Assembly: GCA_027492255.1 (NCBI GenBank)
Contig: JAPUFB010000003.1
Span: 77,889-141,888, forward strand
Length of the DNA: 64,000 nucleotides
Direction of reading: 5' to 3'
Source of the DNA: Candidatus Saccharimonadota bacterium
Lineage (GTDB): Bacteria > Patescibacteriota > Saccharimonadia > Saccharimonadales > Saccharimonadaceae
The notes below the pieces were generated by a model. That model did no database searches. It was not told the DNA's origin and saw nothing but the letters and a program-made list of their open reading frames with translations. The position numbers and the translations under genes were made by a program. Positions 35,239-43,199 of the stretch are shown piece by piece (position 1 is the first letter of the stretch; every line of letters starts with the position of its first letter).

Positions 35239-36663
35239 TTAAGCACGAGCACCTAATGTACGGACACGAATCGTATCTGTTCCACCCATAATACCTGGTT
35301 GACGGCCGCTTACGAGTACGACAGTCGCACCTTCGCTTAACATTCCTTGTTCAACAAGTTCTTTCGCAAGATCATACCCGGCACGCTCTCCATCGGGACG
35401 CAGAAAACTTTTCGTTGCATACAGAAGACAAAGTTGATTTGCTACTCTCTCATCACTCGTGACACTCATGATAGGCATATTTGGGCGATGAGCGGCAATC
35501 GCCACTGCTGTTGCACCACTTTTTGTCTCCGCAATAATTGCCTCAGCATTTGCCTCAATCGCTACTGCAATCGCTGCCTTGCAAATCGCGGAGGCATTCG
35601 TTCCCGGTACTATTGGTATTGCAAGTGGCTGACTATCAACATTCTCCTGCGTATAAAGAATAGTGCTCTTCATGACGCGAATAGCTTCAAGTGGGAAGCT
35701 TCCCGTAGCTGTTTCGTCGCTCAGCATTATACAGTCTGCTCCGGTAATAACAGCATTGGCAACGTCACTGATTTCAGCACGAGATGCCTGCGGGCTATCC
35801 ACCATACTTCCAAGTACCTGGGTTGCGACAATACTAATTTTGGAGTGCTTTTGGCAGAGCGCGATAATTTGCCTTTGCACAGAGGGAACAACTTCCGGCC
35901 CTACTTCACTTGCGAGGTCTCCACGAGCCACCATCACCGCATCACTTGCCTCGATAATTCGCTCAAGTTCATCAGGCTCGATCGCCGTCTTAGTCTCCAC
36001 CTTCGCCATAACGAGCGCTCTTGAACCTTTTTCTGCAAGATAACCACGAAGCATCTCAACATCGGAAGCTCGGTGTACAAAGCTTAATCCGACGAAGTCG
36101 ATATCTTGGTGTGCACCGTAATCAATGTCGCGAAAATCCTTATCAGTAAGTACACTGCCAGAGAAATCAGTATCAGGTAAATTTAATCCTTTGCGGCTCA
36201 TGAGGATACCGTCATTTTCGACCCTCACGCGCACAACTGCGCCTTCGACTGATTCGACAACTGACCGTACTTTGCCGTCAAAGATAAATATGACATGACC
36301 AGGCTTAACAGCGGCACTAAGGTCATATTGCACAGGAAGATGTAGTCCTCCATTGTGCTCGATATCGTATTCAAGTTCAAGAATATCGCCAGTATGAACC
36401 TCAATCTGCATATCGTCCTTTAGATTACCTAGACGCACTTTTGGACCCTGAAGGTCTTGATAGATTGCGACAGGCTTGCCTAGCTTCTTTGATGCTTGAC
36501 GTACCCAGATAATTTGCTGATCTCTTTCTTCGTGTGTGCCATGCGAAAAATTAAGCCGAAACCCGTTGACGCCCGAGTCCAGCATTGATTCAATCATCTC
36601 GTAGGAATTTGTGGCTGGCCCGAGTGTTGCCAAAATTTTTGCCCGCTTAAAAATACGATTCAT
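35239..36663 (-). CDS. pyk: Pyruvate kinase
   Basis: 474 aa. TIM-barrel pyruvate kinase with KILATLGPATNSYEM (residues 8-22), RLNFSHGTHEE, the B-domain, MAKVETKTAIE (catalytic Lys, Glu), VARGDLASEVG and MLSDETATGSFP. The C-terminal allosteric domain is present, without an extra PEP-utiliser domain. TATACT lies 8 nt before ATG 36663, so the message is probably leaderless. First gene of the pyk-pgk-tpiA run. Confidence 0.96.
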   Translation of the reverse strand: MNRIFKRAKILATLGPATNSYEMIESMLDSGVNGFRLNFSHGTHEERDQQIIWVRQASKKLGKPVAIYQDLQGPKVRLGNLKDDMQIEVHTGDILELEYDIEHNGGLHLPVQYDLSAAVKPGHVIFIFDGKVRSVVESVEGAVVRVRVENDGILMSRKGLNLPDTDFSGSVLTDKDFRDIDYGAHQDIDFVGLSFVHRASDVEMLRGYLAEKGSRALVMAKVETKTAIEPDELERIIEASDAVMVARGDLASEVGPEVVPSVQRQIIALCQKHSKISIVATQVLGSMVDSPQASRAEISDVANAVITGADCIMLSDETATGSFPLEAIRVMKSTILYTQENVDSQPLAIPIVPGTNASAICKAAIAVAIEANAEAIIAETKSGATAVAIAAHRPNMPIMSVTSDERVANQLCLLYATKSFLRPDGERAGYDLAKELVEQGMLSEGATVVLVSGRQPGIMGGTDTIRVRTLGARA

Positions 36664-36736
36664 GTCCTAGCAGTATACCAACAGATATGAATCTCTCCAA
36701 ATCAGGTAATTTTTAAAAAGTGTAATAATTGTGCTA

Positions 36737-36764
36737 TTGCATTTTTCGCAAAAAGGTGTAGAAT
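36737..36764 (+). promoter_or_regulatory. Promoter of the 698-aa surface protein
   Basis: TTGCAT (36737-36742), 16-nt spacer, TAGAAT (36759-36764) with an upstream TG. Predicts a leader of about 70 nt, unlike the leaderless core genes. Confidence 0.6.
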
Positions 36765-36842
36765 TCCCCAATCAATGCGAGAGGTGTGTTGAAAAAAATG
36801 ACTTTGACAATTAATTATTAAAGGGTGGGATAAGGAGTGTGT

Positions 36843-38939
36843 ATGCAAAAGCTCTCAAGAACATTTAAAGTCCTGCTTGCGATGTTCCTCGCGGTTTTTT
36901 CGAGCGGACTAGTACAGCTGTATCAATCACCGCTTGCCGCAGCAGCGCCTGATGATAATAAAAAGGTTTTTGTCTGTAAATATGTTTCAACACCCGGTGG
37001 CGATGAAGTTCCTAGTAGCGTCATATCAGTTGGCGTCGGTAGTCACAATTATCAGCCCGGCGACCTCTTTGTTGATGCGCAGGGAATGTCATACGTGCTT
37101 GCCATAGATAGCGGCCAGCCAAAACCTAGTATCAGTACCTGTCCAATATTCACAACCCCTCCACTGGCTCCAACTTGGACCGACCCTTGTAACCCCGTTA
37201 CAACCCCTATGATAAGTAACATTTACTGGAATACCTCTAGCTATAGTAATACTTCGAAATATACGTGGACACTGGGTGCTAATAATTCCCTTACCGTTAC
37301 AGCCGTCACAGGTTATTTATTCAAAACATCATCGACGACCTATGTCGATCATATTACCTACCTTCTCCCAGCTGACAGCGGTGTTGTTTGCGCGAATGTC
37401 GTCGTTCCTATCCCAGCTACTCCAAGCATCCTTGATCCATGTAACGCAATTGATGTCGTCAGTAATGCAAGCTGGGTTGTTCCGGCTAATACAATCTCAA
37501 TTACCTGGACACTCGCCGGCGGGGTGCTCACCGCTACTACAAACACTGGGTATGTCTTTACAGATGGTAGTACTGCAAAATCATTCGGTGTAGCTGTTGA
37601 TAGCGGTATTAAATGCCCAGTCGCAACTCCAACCGCAGCTGCTTCTACAGTTTGCGATAGCGCAAAGATCGGCATCACAAATGGTAGTGCAAGTGTAGTT
37701 ATTACAAATATCGATGACACCTACAACGCATCCGCCTCCTACTCGTGGACACTTTCGCAGAATAGTCTCACCCTACAAAGCGGTTCAACTGCTGTTGTAG
37801 CCGACGGCGGAACAACGACAGTGGCTTTGAATAGTCTTGTCGCTGGTACCTACGACTTCTCGATAGTAGGGAGTGACGGTTCTTCTGCTACGATCCAGAT
37901 AACAATCCCTCAGTGTGAACCCGAAGTAGTTATCGCAACTCCACCTACGCCATTTGACCTGTGTTACAACAATAACGACTACATCATTATCCCTGCTACA
38001 CCGGGCGTAGAGTATCAAATAAATGGCAGCCCAGTAATGGGATCTATCGCCTACACCGGAGATCCAATCGTCGTCACGGCTATTGCCCTTCCTGGCTATG
38101 TCATTAGCGGTGATTCAAGCTGGACCTACGACAGTGAAGCCTTTACGAACAAGGAGTGTGTTACTCTCACGAAAAGTGCCGAGAAGCCCGTCGATACTAA
38201 TAAAGATGGAGTTATCGGAGTTGGCGACACCTTGTCATGGACAATTACTGTGACAAATAATGGCTCAACTGATGTAGATGAATCATTCCTCATAAGTCTC
38301 CTCGATGAAGGTGCTACCTTTACCGACGAAGTCCCGGACTTCATCGGGGCCGGTGAAACAATTACCCTTCATGTCACAAAACCGATCAGTGTCGTCGAGG
38401 CAAAGGCTTGTAAAGCAACCAACACCGCCTCTCTCGTTGTTTGGCTTAATGGCTTCGAGGACAGGTTTAGTGACAACATGGGTGCTAACAAATACCTCTC
38501 AGCAACTGCAGACGCGGCTATTGATTGTCTTCATACGATCGAACCGGCTGCTCCGACCGTCACGCCTATTACAGCCTGTGGAACATATGGCAAGATCGTC
38601 TTCGCCGCCACTGAGGGAGTTGTCTATACGCTTACGAGCGGCGACGGCAAGCAGGGTACTTATGTCGTCACAGCAACTGCACAGCCAGGGTATGAATTTA
38701 CCGATGGAAGCACAACTGCAACCTTCACTGGTACGCTTGGAAGCTTTTCAGGCTGCGTACTTGGAGAAAGTACTGTTGTTACAACCCCTCCAAAGTTAAC
38801 ACTTCCTGCTACTATCCCAGCTACAGGGCCTGCCGATGTCAGCGCAGTGCGTAGCTTTATTACTGCAGGACTGCTCGCAGTCATCGCTTACGGCGCAGTC
38901 TACTTTGCCCAAGGCCGTCGTTACGCTGAAGAAAATTAA
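36843..38939 (+). CDS. Large sortase-type surface protein
   Basis: 698 aa from ATG 36843 with AAGGAG 5 nt upstream. Signal peptide at residues 1-35 (LLAMFLAVFSSGLVQLY, then LAAAA). Six or more short modules share the phrase 'C-x-ATPG/TNTGYVFTDGST', i.e. repeated ~80-residue beta modules. A DUF11-like domain (LTKSAEKPVDTNKDGVIGVG, about 440-560) also occurs. The C-terminus has the order expected of a sorting signal: LPATIPATGPAD, one transmembrane helix, and a short basic tail (QGRRYAEEN). It is probably linked to or held at the surface by a sortase such as the one at 59251-59907. Adhesion to a host cell is inference. Confidence 0.83.
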   Translation: MQKLSRTFKVLLAMFLAVFSSGLVQLYQSPLAAAAPDDNKKVFVCKYVSTPGGDEVPSSVISVGVGSHNYQPGDLFVDAQGMSYVLAIDSGQPKPSISTCPIFTTPPLAPTWTDPCNPVTTPMISNIYWNTSSYSNTSKYTWTLGANNSLTVTAVTGYLFKTSSTTYVDHITYLLPADSGVVCANVVVPIPATPSILDPCNAIDVVSNASWVVPANTISITWTLAGGVLTATTNTGYVFTDGSTAKSFGVAVDSGIKCPVATPTAAASTVCDSAKIGITNGSASVVITNIDDTYNASASYSWTLSQNSLTLQSGSTAVVADGGTTTVALNSLVAGTYDFSIVGSDGSSATIQITIPQCEPEVVIATPPTPFDLCYNNNDYIIIPATPGVEYQINGSPVMGSIAYTGDPIVVTAIALPGYVISGDSSWTYDSEAFTNKECVTLTKSAEKPVDTNKDGVIGVGDTLSWTITVTNNGSTDVDESFLISLLDEGATFTDEVPDFIGAGETITLHVTKPISVVEAKACKATNTASLVVWLNGFEDRFSDNMGANKYLSATADAAIDCLHTIEPAAPTVTPITACGTYGKIVFAATEGVVYTLTSGDGKQGTYVVTATAQPGYEFTDGSTTATFTGTLGSFSGCVLGESTVVTTPPKLTLPATIPATGPADVSAVRSFITAGLLAVIAYGAVYFAQGRRYAEEN

Positions 38940-38960
38940 TCTGTCTGAATATAAAACTTA

Positions 38961-38995
38961 AGAAAACCCCCTCTTTGACAGGGGTTTTCTTTTGC
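38961..38995 (+). terminator. Rho-independent terminator of the surface protein gene
   Basis: Perfect 10-bp AGAAAACCCC/GGGGTTTTCT stem followed by TTTTG. Confidence 0.9.
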
Positions 38996-39098
38996 TATAG
39001 ACATTTTATAAAACTTGTGTTAAAATGATTACAGTAGTTATCAATAAAACCAAAAACTACTGGATGAATACTTGCTTTTAGTGTCTGTATACTCAACA

Positions 39099-39137
39099 CT
39101 TTCTCGTCGTTCATCATGCATTAACGTACGAGAAAGG
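39099..39137 (+). promoter_or_regulatory. Hairpin masking the helicase ribosome-binding site
   Basis: CTTTCTCGT (39099-39107) pairs over 9 bp with ACGAGAAAG (39128-39136), which contains the GAGAAAGG ribosome-binding site of the DEAD-box gene. TATACT at 39088-39093 would start transcription right at the hairpin. A helicase-sensitive or temperature-sensitive translational switch is a reasonable inference. Confidence 0.6.
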
Positions 39138-39144
39138 TATTTAC

Positions 39145-40374
39145 ATGCAACATCGATCATTTAGCGGCGCTCGTCGTCGCTCCCCTGGCGCCCCAGGAAA
39201 TCAGGGCCGCAACTTTTCAGCCCGCCGCCCGAGTTCTCCTCGAGGCAAACAATTTATTCACCCTAGTAAATTTATTAATCGTGCTGTCGAAAACGAAACT
39301 ATTCCGGACTACGTGCCAACGCACGCTTTTACGGACTTTGCGCTCAGCACTCAACTCCAGCAAACTCTTGCTTATCTTGGATTTACAAAACCAAGTGCAA
39401 TTCAAGACCAGGCAATCGAGCCTATCCTCGAAGGCAAAGATATTATTGGCCTCGCCAACACTGGTACCGGCAAAACAGCTGCGTTCCTCTTGCCTATTAT
39501 CGAGAAGTTAACCTACGAACGCGTCCCAAATAGTGTCCTTATCCTCGCGCCAACCCGCGAACTCGCGCAACAGATTGATGCTGAATTCCGTCGTTTTGCG
39601 GCTGGTCAAAAACTCTATTCAGCCGTCTGTGTAGGTGGGGCAAATATTGTCCGCCAGATTAAAGAATTAAAACGTGGCCCTCACGTTATCATCGGAACCC
39701 CGGGTCGACTGAAGGATCTTATCCAACGACGTGCCCTCATCTTGAGTGCGACTACTTTCGTCCTTGACGAAGCTGACCGTATGCTTGATATGGGCTTCGT
39801 TGTCGATATCCGTGCCATCGCTGCACTCCTTCCCAATGAACGCCAGACGCTTTGTTTTAGCGCGACGATTACACCGGCTATTGAAAAAATCGTCAATGAC
39901 TTCATGAAAGATCCAGTCACTGTATCTGTCCGTCGTGGCGCAACTGCCGATCATATTGATCAAGACGTTGTTGTCGCCCATGACAAGATGCATAAGCTTG
40001 AAATTCTCACAGAACTCCTCGCCGGCAAAGAATTTGAGAAGGTACTTGTATTTGGTGAAACAAAATTCGGTGTACAACGCCTCGCCGACAGTCTCACGAA
40101 GAGTAATCTTCCAGCTGTCGCTATTCACGGAAACAAATCACAAGGCCAACGAGAACGGGCACTGCGCTCGTTCAAGAACGATGAAGTGAAGATTATGGTG
40201 GCAACTGACGTCGCTGCTCGTGGTCTCGATATCCCTGATGTTAGTCATGTTATCAACTTCGACCAGCCCAACACCTACGAAGACTATGTTCACCGTATCG
40301 GTCGAACCGGCCGCGCCGGTAAAAAGGGTAAAGCCCTCACCTTCGTTCCGCCGCACAACGACTACCGCAATTAA
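39145..40374 (+). CDS. DEAD-box RNA helicase
   Basis: 409 aa. A basic N-terminal tail rich in Arg/Ser/Gly/Pro (residues 1-45) precedes the helicase core. Motifs: FTKPSAIQDQAI (Q motif), ANTGTGKTAAF (I), APTRELAQQ (Ia), TPGRLKD (Ib), VLDEADRMLDMG (II), FSATI (III), ATDVAARGLDIP (V) and HRIGRTGRAGKKG (VI). The protein ends soon after motif VI, so it lacks the C-terminal RNA-binding domains of DeaD or DbpA; the basic N-tail may replace them. Likely role: ribosome assembly or mRNA unwinding, especially in the cold. The start is confirmed by GAAAGG, which lies in a hairpin. Confidence 0.95.
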   Translation: MQHRSFSGARRRSPGAPGNQGRNFSARRPSSPRGKQFIHPSKFINRAVENETIPDYVPTHAFTDFALSTQLQQTLAYLGFTKPSAIQDQAIEPILEGKDIIGLANTGTGKTAAFLLPIIEKLTYERVPNSVLILAPTRELAQQIDAEFRRFAAGQKLYSAVCVGGANIVRQIKELKRGPHVIIGTPGRLKDLIQRRALILSATTFVLDEADRMLDMGFVVDIRAIAALLPNERQTLCFSATITPAIEKIVNDFMKDPVTVSVRRGATADHIDQDVVVAHDKMHKLEILTELLAGKEFEKVLVFGETKFGVQRLADSLTKSNLPAVAIHGNKSQGQRERALRSFKNDEVKIMVATDVAARGLDIPDVSHVINFDQPNTYEDYVHRIGRTGRAGKKGKALTFVPPHNDYRN

Positions 40375-40392
40375 GCTATACTTTTTAAGTAA

Positions 40393-40902
40393 ATGCGCCG
40401 AATCATTGTTGATGAACCCTACCAATCTGGCTACAGCTATACGCTCAGTCGTCCGGTTGGCAAGGATTTTGACCCAGGATTTTCTCCTGATCTCACGCCA
40501 AGTGAAATGCTTCATCTTGGTATATTTGGCGGCGATTACTTCACGCAAGTACCGCGCGAATTTCCTGCCGAGTGGTTTGATGGAGTCGCGCTTAGTGCTC
40601 CTGGAGTAGGCGCACAAAAACAGCTGAATTATTTCGGTGTCAATGCCTCTCAACCGCTTGCCGAATGGCAGCGTAAGGGCTGGATTTACGATGAAGATCC
40701 ACACGGCTGGTTCCTCTGGTATTGCCGTTACTTTATGGGACGCCGGATCCCCGAAGAGGATACTAGGCAAATCAAACGATGGCGCAATATGCGGCGACAC
40801 CTGTCGCAACTTCAATCACACTGCATGGTGGGTGACATCACCTGCCAGCCACGCCGACGTCAGGCGCTATTACATTGGGCCTATGACACTCGAAAATACT
40901 AG
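40393..40902 (+). CDS. Conserved hypothetical protein
   Basis: 169 aa, soluble. Aromatic-rich: GIFGGDYFTQVPREFPAEWF and GWIYDEDPHGWFLWYCRYFMGRR, followed by a basic Arg/His/Gln-rich tail. The phrase DPxGWFxWYCRYFxGRR looks like a conserved signature of an uncharacterised family found in several phyla, but I cannot name it. TATACT precedes the ATG by 10 nt. It follows the helicase gene by 18 nt and could also be read from it. Confidence 0.7.
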   Translation: MRRIIVDEPYQSGYSYTLSRPVGKDFDPGFSPDLTPSEMLHLGIFGGDYFTQVPREFPAEWFDGVALSAPGVGAQKQLNYFGVNASQPLAEWQRKGWIYDEDPHGWFLWYCRYFMGRRIPEEDTRQIKRWRNMRRHLSQLQSHCMVGDITCQPRRRQALLHWAYDTRKY

Positions 40903-41035
40903 GTACTGATTATCCTCATATTCACGGAATTTCGCCATATCCACCGCCTAATGCAACGTTTACTTCTCTCGAGGTTAGGTGTATAACGATAGGTACAAGG
41001 ATCTGTTTGCAATAAACGGTACGAAGGAGGTGTAT

Positions 41036-41626
41036 ATGGAAGATCAAAAACCAGAAAAGGTGCCTGAGGCGGTACCTCAAACACCAGTTCAAGAACCAAA
41101 GCCATCAGTAAAACCAGAACCACCAGTCAGTGGCCCACTCTCAAGCTTTGAAGCATGGCTGTACGATATGCTCGTCGTCAAAGCTCCCTATCAACTACCA
41201 AAAGCCGCAAAAGAGTGGATTGTGCGATATAGCCCATGGATTACGCTTGTTATCGGTGTCATCCTCGCGCTGACAGTTATTCCTGTCCTTATGGCTGCTA
41301 TGGCCGTAAGCAGCTATTCGTCTGCCGTCCTTGGTAGCGTCTACAGTGCGGCAGTTGCCACTAGTGTTGGACCAATGTTCTATCTCTCACTTGCCGTCCT
41401 GGCTGTGCAGCTTGTCGTCATGTTTATGTCGGTTCCAATGCTCTTGAAACGCCAGCGTAAAGGATGGATGCTCGTATTTTATTCAAATATCGTCAGCCTT
41501 GTGTATAGCGTGTTCAATACATTTACCTATGGCTACTTCAATATCGGAAGCCTCTTCCTCGGTCTTGTGAGTGCTGCGGTCGGACTATATGTGATTTTCC
41601 AGGTACGGTCGTATTATAAGAGTTAA
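41036..41626 (+). CDS. Four-helix membrane protein, unknown
   Basis: 196 aa from ATG 41036, placed by a strong AAGGAGGTG site. Residues 1-35 are Pro/Glu/Lys-rich and cytoplasmic. Four hydrophobic segments follow (about 65-95, 110-135, 140-165 and 170-190). No catalytic motif. It is followed by a perfect bidirectional terminator. Not recognised as a named family. Confidence 0.68.
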   Translation: MEDQKPEKVPEAVPQTPVQEPKPSVKPEPPVSGPLSSFEAWLYDMLVVKAPYQLPKAAKEWIVRYSPWITLVIGVILALTVIPVLMAAMAVSSYSSAVLGSVYSAAVATSVGPMFYLSLAVLAVQLVVMFMSVPMLLKRQRKGWMLVFYSNIVSLVYSVFNTFTYGYFNIGSLFLGLVSAAVGLYVIFQVRSYYKS

Positions 41627-41639
41627 TTACTGGCTTACA

Positions 41640-41678
41640 ACTTTAAAATACCCCTTTTCATGAGGGGTATTTTAAAGT
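41640..41678. terminator. Bidirectional terminator
   Basis: Perfect 15-bp stem ACTTTAAAATACCCC with a 9-nt loop; A/T-rich arms give T runs on both strands. Confidence 0.85.
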
Positions 41679-41713
41679 CGTGAATTCAACGACTCTTATC
41701 CTGATAAAATATC

Positions 41714-41741
41714 TTAGATCCTTATGCTTGCAATGTATGAT
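41714..41741 (+). promoter_or_regulatory. Promoter of the plus-strand 250-nt RNA
   Basis: TTAGAT (41714-41719), 16-nt spacer, TATGAT (41736-41741). Moderate match; start predicted at about 41747. Confidence 0.5.
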
Positions 41742-41743
41742 AC

Positions 41744-41998
41744 GGGGTGCTAGTATTCTTTTACGATTCTGGGAGCCCTTGGTGCACCAAGGGGCAGAAA
41801 AGGGATAGAGCCTTCACGGTCTTGAACTGAGTCCAGTTTAATAGCTAAAGGCTCCGATATTTGCCTTAGCGTAGGGGTGGACGATGATGTGCGACTGGAT
41901 GTCGCATTATCGCAAATCGTCCACCCCGCTCTAATTTCTTTATGTCGGATAGCTTATTAATACCCCGTCACCGCTTTATGCGTGACGGATCATTTTTT
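41744..41998 (+). ncRNA. Candidate structured noncoding RNA, about 250 nt
   Basis: No ORF. Hairpins in order: a GCCCCTTG-type stem around 41774-41796; GAGCCTT (from 41808) pairing with AAGGCTC (to about 41854); and a long compound hairpin at 41874-41927 (GGGGTGGACGAT/ATCGTCCACCCC enclosing TGCGAC/GTCGCA). A terminator hairpin CCGTCAC/GTGACGG (41965-41988) is followed by ATTTTTTATT. The GGGGT near 41744 can pair with ACCCC at 41962-41966. No RNase P, tmRNA or SRP signature seen. It could be a 6S-like or novel RNA; identity is unknown. Confidence 0.6.
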
Positions 41999-42052
41999 AT
42001 TGACCGAAAACTAAGAAATACTTATTGAGCCCTAGGATCAAATAATATATTT

Positions 42053-42122
42053 TGGTGATCCCGCGGAGAAGGCGGTCGCTTCGCTCCCTATTTCCGCTCG
42101 CTTTGCTCGCTACACGAACTCC
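42053..42122 (-). repeat. Broken tRNA-Glu 3' copy with 44-bp insert in the T-loop
   Basis: The last 18 nt of tRNA-Glu, including CCA, are repeated at 42053-42070. The matching T-stem strand (CGAACTCC) is at 42115-42122. Between them, in place of one T-loop base, sits a 44-bp insert (42071-42114) built from GAGCGAAGC-type words. The same insert, 42 of 44 identical, lies in a tRNA-Gly 3' copy at 63095-63138. The copy continues into two short hairpins (CGAACTCC/GGAGTTCG, GACTTG/CAAGTC) instead of tRNA sequence. Confidence 0.85.
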
Positions 42123-42154
42123 TTTCGGAGTTCGGACTTGCTGCGCAAGTCCAT

Positions 42155-42200
42155 CCAAAGAAAAAAGTCCAAGCTTTAGAGCCTGAACTTTTTTCTTTGG
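42155..42200 (-). terminator. tRNA-Glu terminator that includes the CCA end
   Basis: 14-bp stem CCAAAGAAAAAAGT/ACTTTTTTCTTTGG; its first three bases are the tRNA CCA. Confidence 0.88.
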
Positions 42201-42272
42201 TGATCCCGCGGAGAATCGAACTCCGGTTGCCAGGATGAAAACCTGGTGTCCTAACCGTTAGACGACGGGACC
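42198..42272 (-). tRNA. tRNA-Glu (UUC)
   Basis: Full cloverleaf on the minus strand: acceptor GGTCCCG/CGGGATC, D-arm, anticodon stem CCAGG/CCTGG with loop TTTTCAT (anticodon TTC), T-arm GGAG-TTCGATT-CTCC, encoded CCA. It is read from a promoter at 42347-42375 through a leader of about 70 nt. U34 is a predicted MnmA target. Confidence 0.96.
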
Positions 42273-42296
42273 TTATGTTAACTCTCGCTATAGCCT

Positions 42297-42348
42297 GCGG
42301 CGTAGCTCAAGTTGGAGAACAGCGCTCTTCTTCATAGAGCAAGGAGAT
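42297..42348 (+). other. tRNA-like fragment opposite the tRNA-Glu leader
   Basis: Plus-strand GTAGCTCAAGTTGGAGAAC resembles a tRNA D-arm and is followed by a perfect 5-bp, 7-nt-loop hairpin (GCTCT-TCTTCAT-AGAGC) like an anticodon arm. No acceptor or T-arm, and position 33 is C, so it is not a working tRNA. It lies antisense to the tRNA-Glu precursor leader. Confidence 0.4.
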
Positions 42349-42375
42349 TATAGCAGATATTAACAGATGTGAAAA
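42347..42375 (-). promoter_or_regulatory. tRNA-Glu promoter
   Basis: Minus-strand TTTTCA (42370-42375), 17-nt spacer, TATAAT (42347-42352). Confidence 0.7.
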
Positions 42376-42382
42376 GGGTAAA

Positions 42383-42403
42383 AGAAAAACACCTAACGGT
42401 GTT
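42383..42403 (-). terminator. Terminator of the GC-rich two-gene unit
   Basis: AACACC/GGTGTT stem with a TAAC-type 4-nt loop, then TTTTTC. Same CACC...GGTGTTTTT style as the 6.5-9.2 kb island. Just before it, 42415-42453 forms a 10-bp GAGTGGGGAG hairpin. Confidence 0.85.
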
Positions 42404-42464
42404 TACGCCCACCTGAGTGGGGAGAAGATCACGTAGACCTCTACTCCCCACTCAAGCGGATATG

Positions 42465-42584
42465 TCAGTGCCGACTTCGGCGTCGGCTCCCCTTGCCATG
42501 TTCCTTCGGGGTGTTCGCCCTCTTGCGACGAGCTTCCTTGATCTCAGCCGCCCTCTGGGCGCCCGACTTGTGGCTGTCACTCAT
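42465..42584 (-). CDS. Basic 39-aa microprotein, unknown
   Basis: 39 aa: starts MSDSHKSGAQRAAEIKEARR and ends GKGSRRRSRH. About one third Lys/Arg, no hydrophobic core, probably nucleic-acid or ribosome binding (inference). Its ATG (42582-42584) overlaps the TGA of the 165-aa gene by 4 nt, the usual sign of coupled translation. Codons are as GC-rich as the upstream gene. The stop is followed by a GC hairpin and terminator, so the pair forms a compact dicistron. Not recognised. Confidence 0.65.
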   Translation of the reverse strand: MSDSHKSGAQRAAEIKEARRKRANTPKEHGKGSRRRSRH

Positions 42585-43078
42585 GCGACACACACCTGAC
42601 CAATCGTGGCCATGCTGCCAGAGCCAGTACCAGCAGCAGTCTCATGCAACTCCTCGTCCAAAGCTCCGAAGCGGATCGTTTCGAGATGCTTCGGCTTCTC
42701 GCCGGTCACCCAAGCATCGGTTGTGATAACCGGCTTGTCGTTCGATCTGCTCTTGATCTTGGCCTCTGCCTTCTTGCGAGCCTTTCCCCAAAACTTCTCA
42801 CTCGCGTGGCATGCCTGAACTTCGGGCCACATCCGTCCGCTCACACGTCCTGTCGTGAAGTCAGTGCTGATGTACTTGAGCTTCACTCCCTTCTTGAGCA
42901 GATCGACGGCAACTCCCGCGACCGGCCACTGGTAGGCGCGGCACATCTCCAGCAGCTCTTGCTGTTCGCCGCTTGAGTTATGCGGGTCCATCGCGATCAT
43001 GTTGATCAGATCCTCACGACGCTGACGAGGATCGGCATCGTTCTGAGGGGCTGCCGTTGGGATAACGAACTGAGTCAC
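42581..43078 (-). CDS. GC-rich accessory protein, unknown
   Basis: 165 aa from GTG 43078 with GGAAGG about 8 nt upstream. Soluble; no signal peptide. The N-terminal part has a helical Arg/Glu-rich region (DPRQRREDLINMIAMD; SGEQQELLEMCRAY). Then comes a Lys-rich middle (FWGKARKKAEAKIKSRS) and an acidic, Gly/Ser-rich tail. GC-biased codons differ from the neighbouring umuC and membrane genes. It has its own promoter with operator-like dyads and is coupled to a 39-aa basic protein. No family recognised. Confidence 0.75.
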   Translation of the reverse strand: MTQFVIPTAAPQNDADPRQRREDLINMIAMDPHNSSGEQQELLEMCRAYQWPVAGVAVDLLKKGVKLKYISTDFTTGRVSGRMWPEVQACHASEKFWGKARKKAEAKIKSRSNDKPVITTDAWVTGEKPKHLETIRFGALDEELHETAAGTGSGSMATIGQVCVA

Positions 43079-43109
43079 TCGGAAACCTTCCGTTGTAGGT
43101 ACTCACCTA

Positions 43110-43199
43110 TATTATGACATTCCATAATACGACGAGACCATATATGGTCATTCGTCTCAGTGATAGAACGGTTATACTCTCCTTGACAAAGTACGTCAA
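43110..43199 (-). promoter_or_regulatory. Promoter and dyads of the GC-rich two-gene unit
   Basis: Minus-strand TTGACG (43194-43199), 17-nt spacer, TATAAC (43171-43176). Three symmetric sequences: CTTGAC/GTCAAG over the -35 (43182-43200), the 14-bp palindrome GACCATATATGGTC (43136-43149) and TATTATG/CATAATA (43110-43129), both in the leader. This suggests repressor binding or a structured leader. Confidence 0.6.

Noticed and set aside
42053-42200. Integrated genomic island using tRNA-Glu as attachment site
   Set aside because: A duplicated tRNA 3' end is the classic sign, but the enclosed segment is only about 130 bp with no integrase, and the copy is split by the 44-bp insert.
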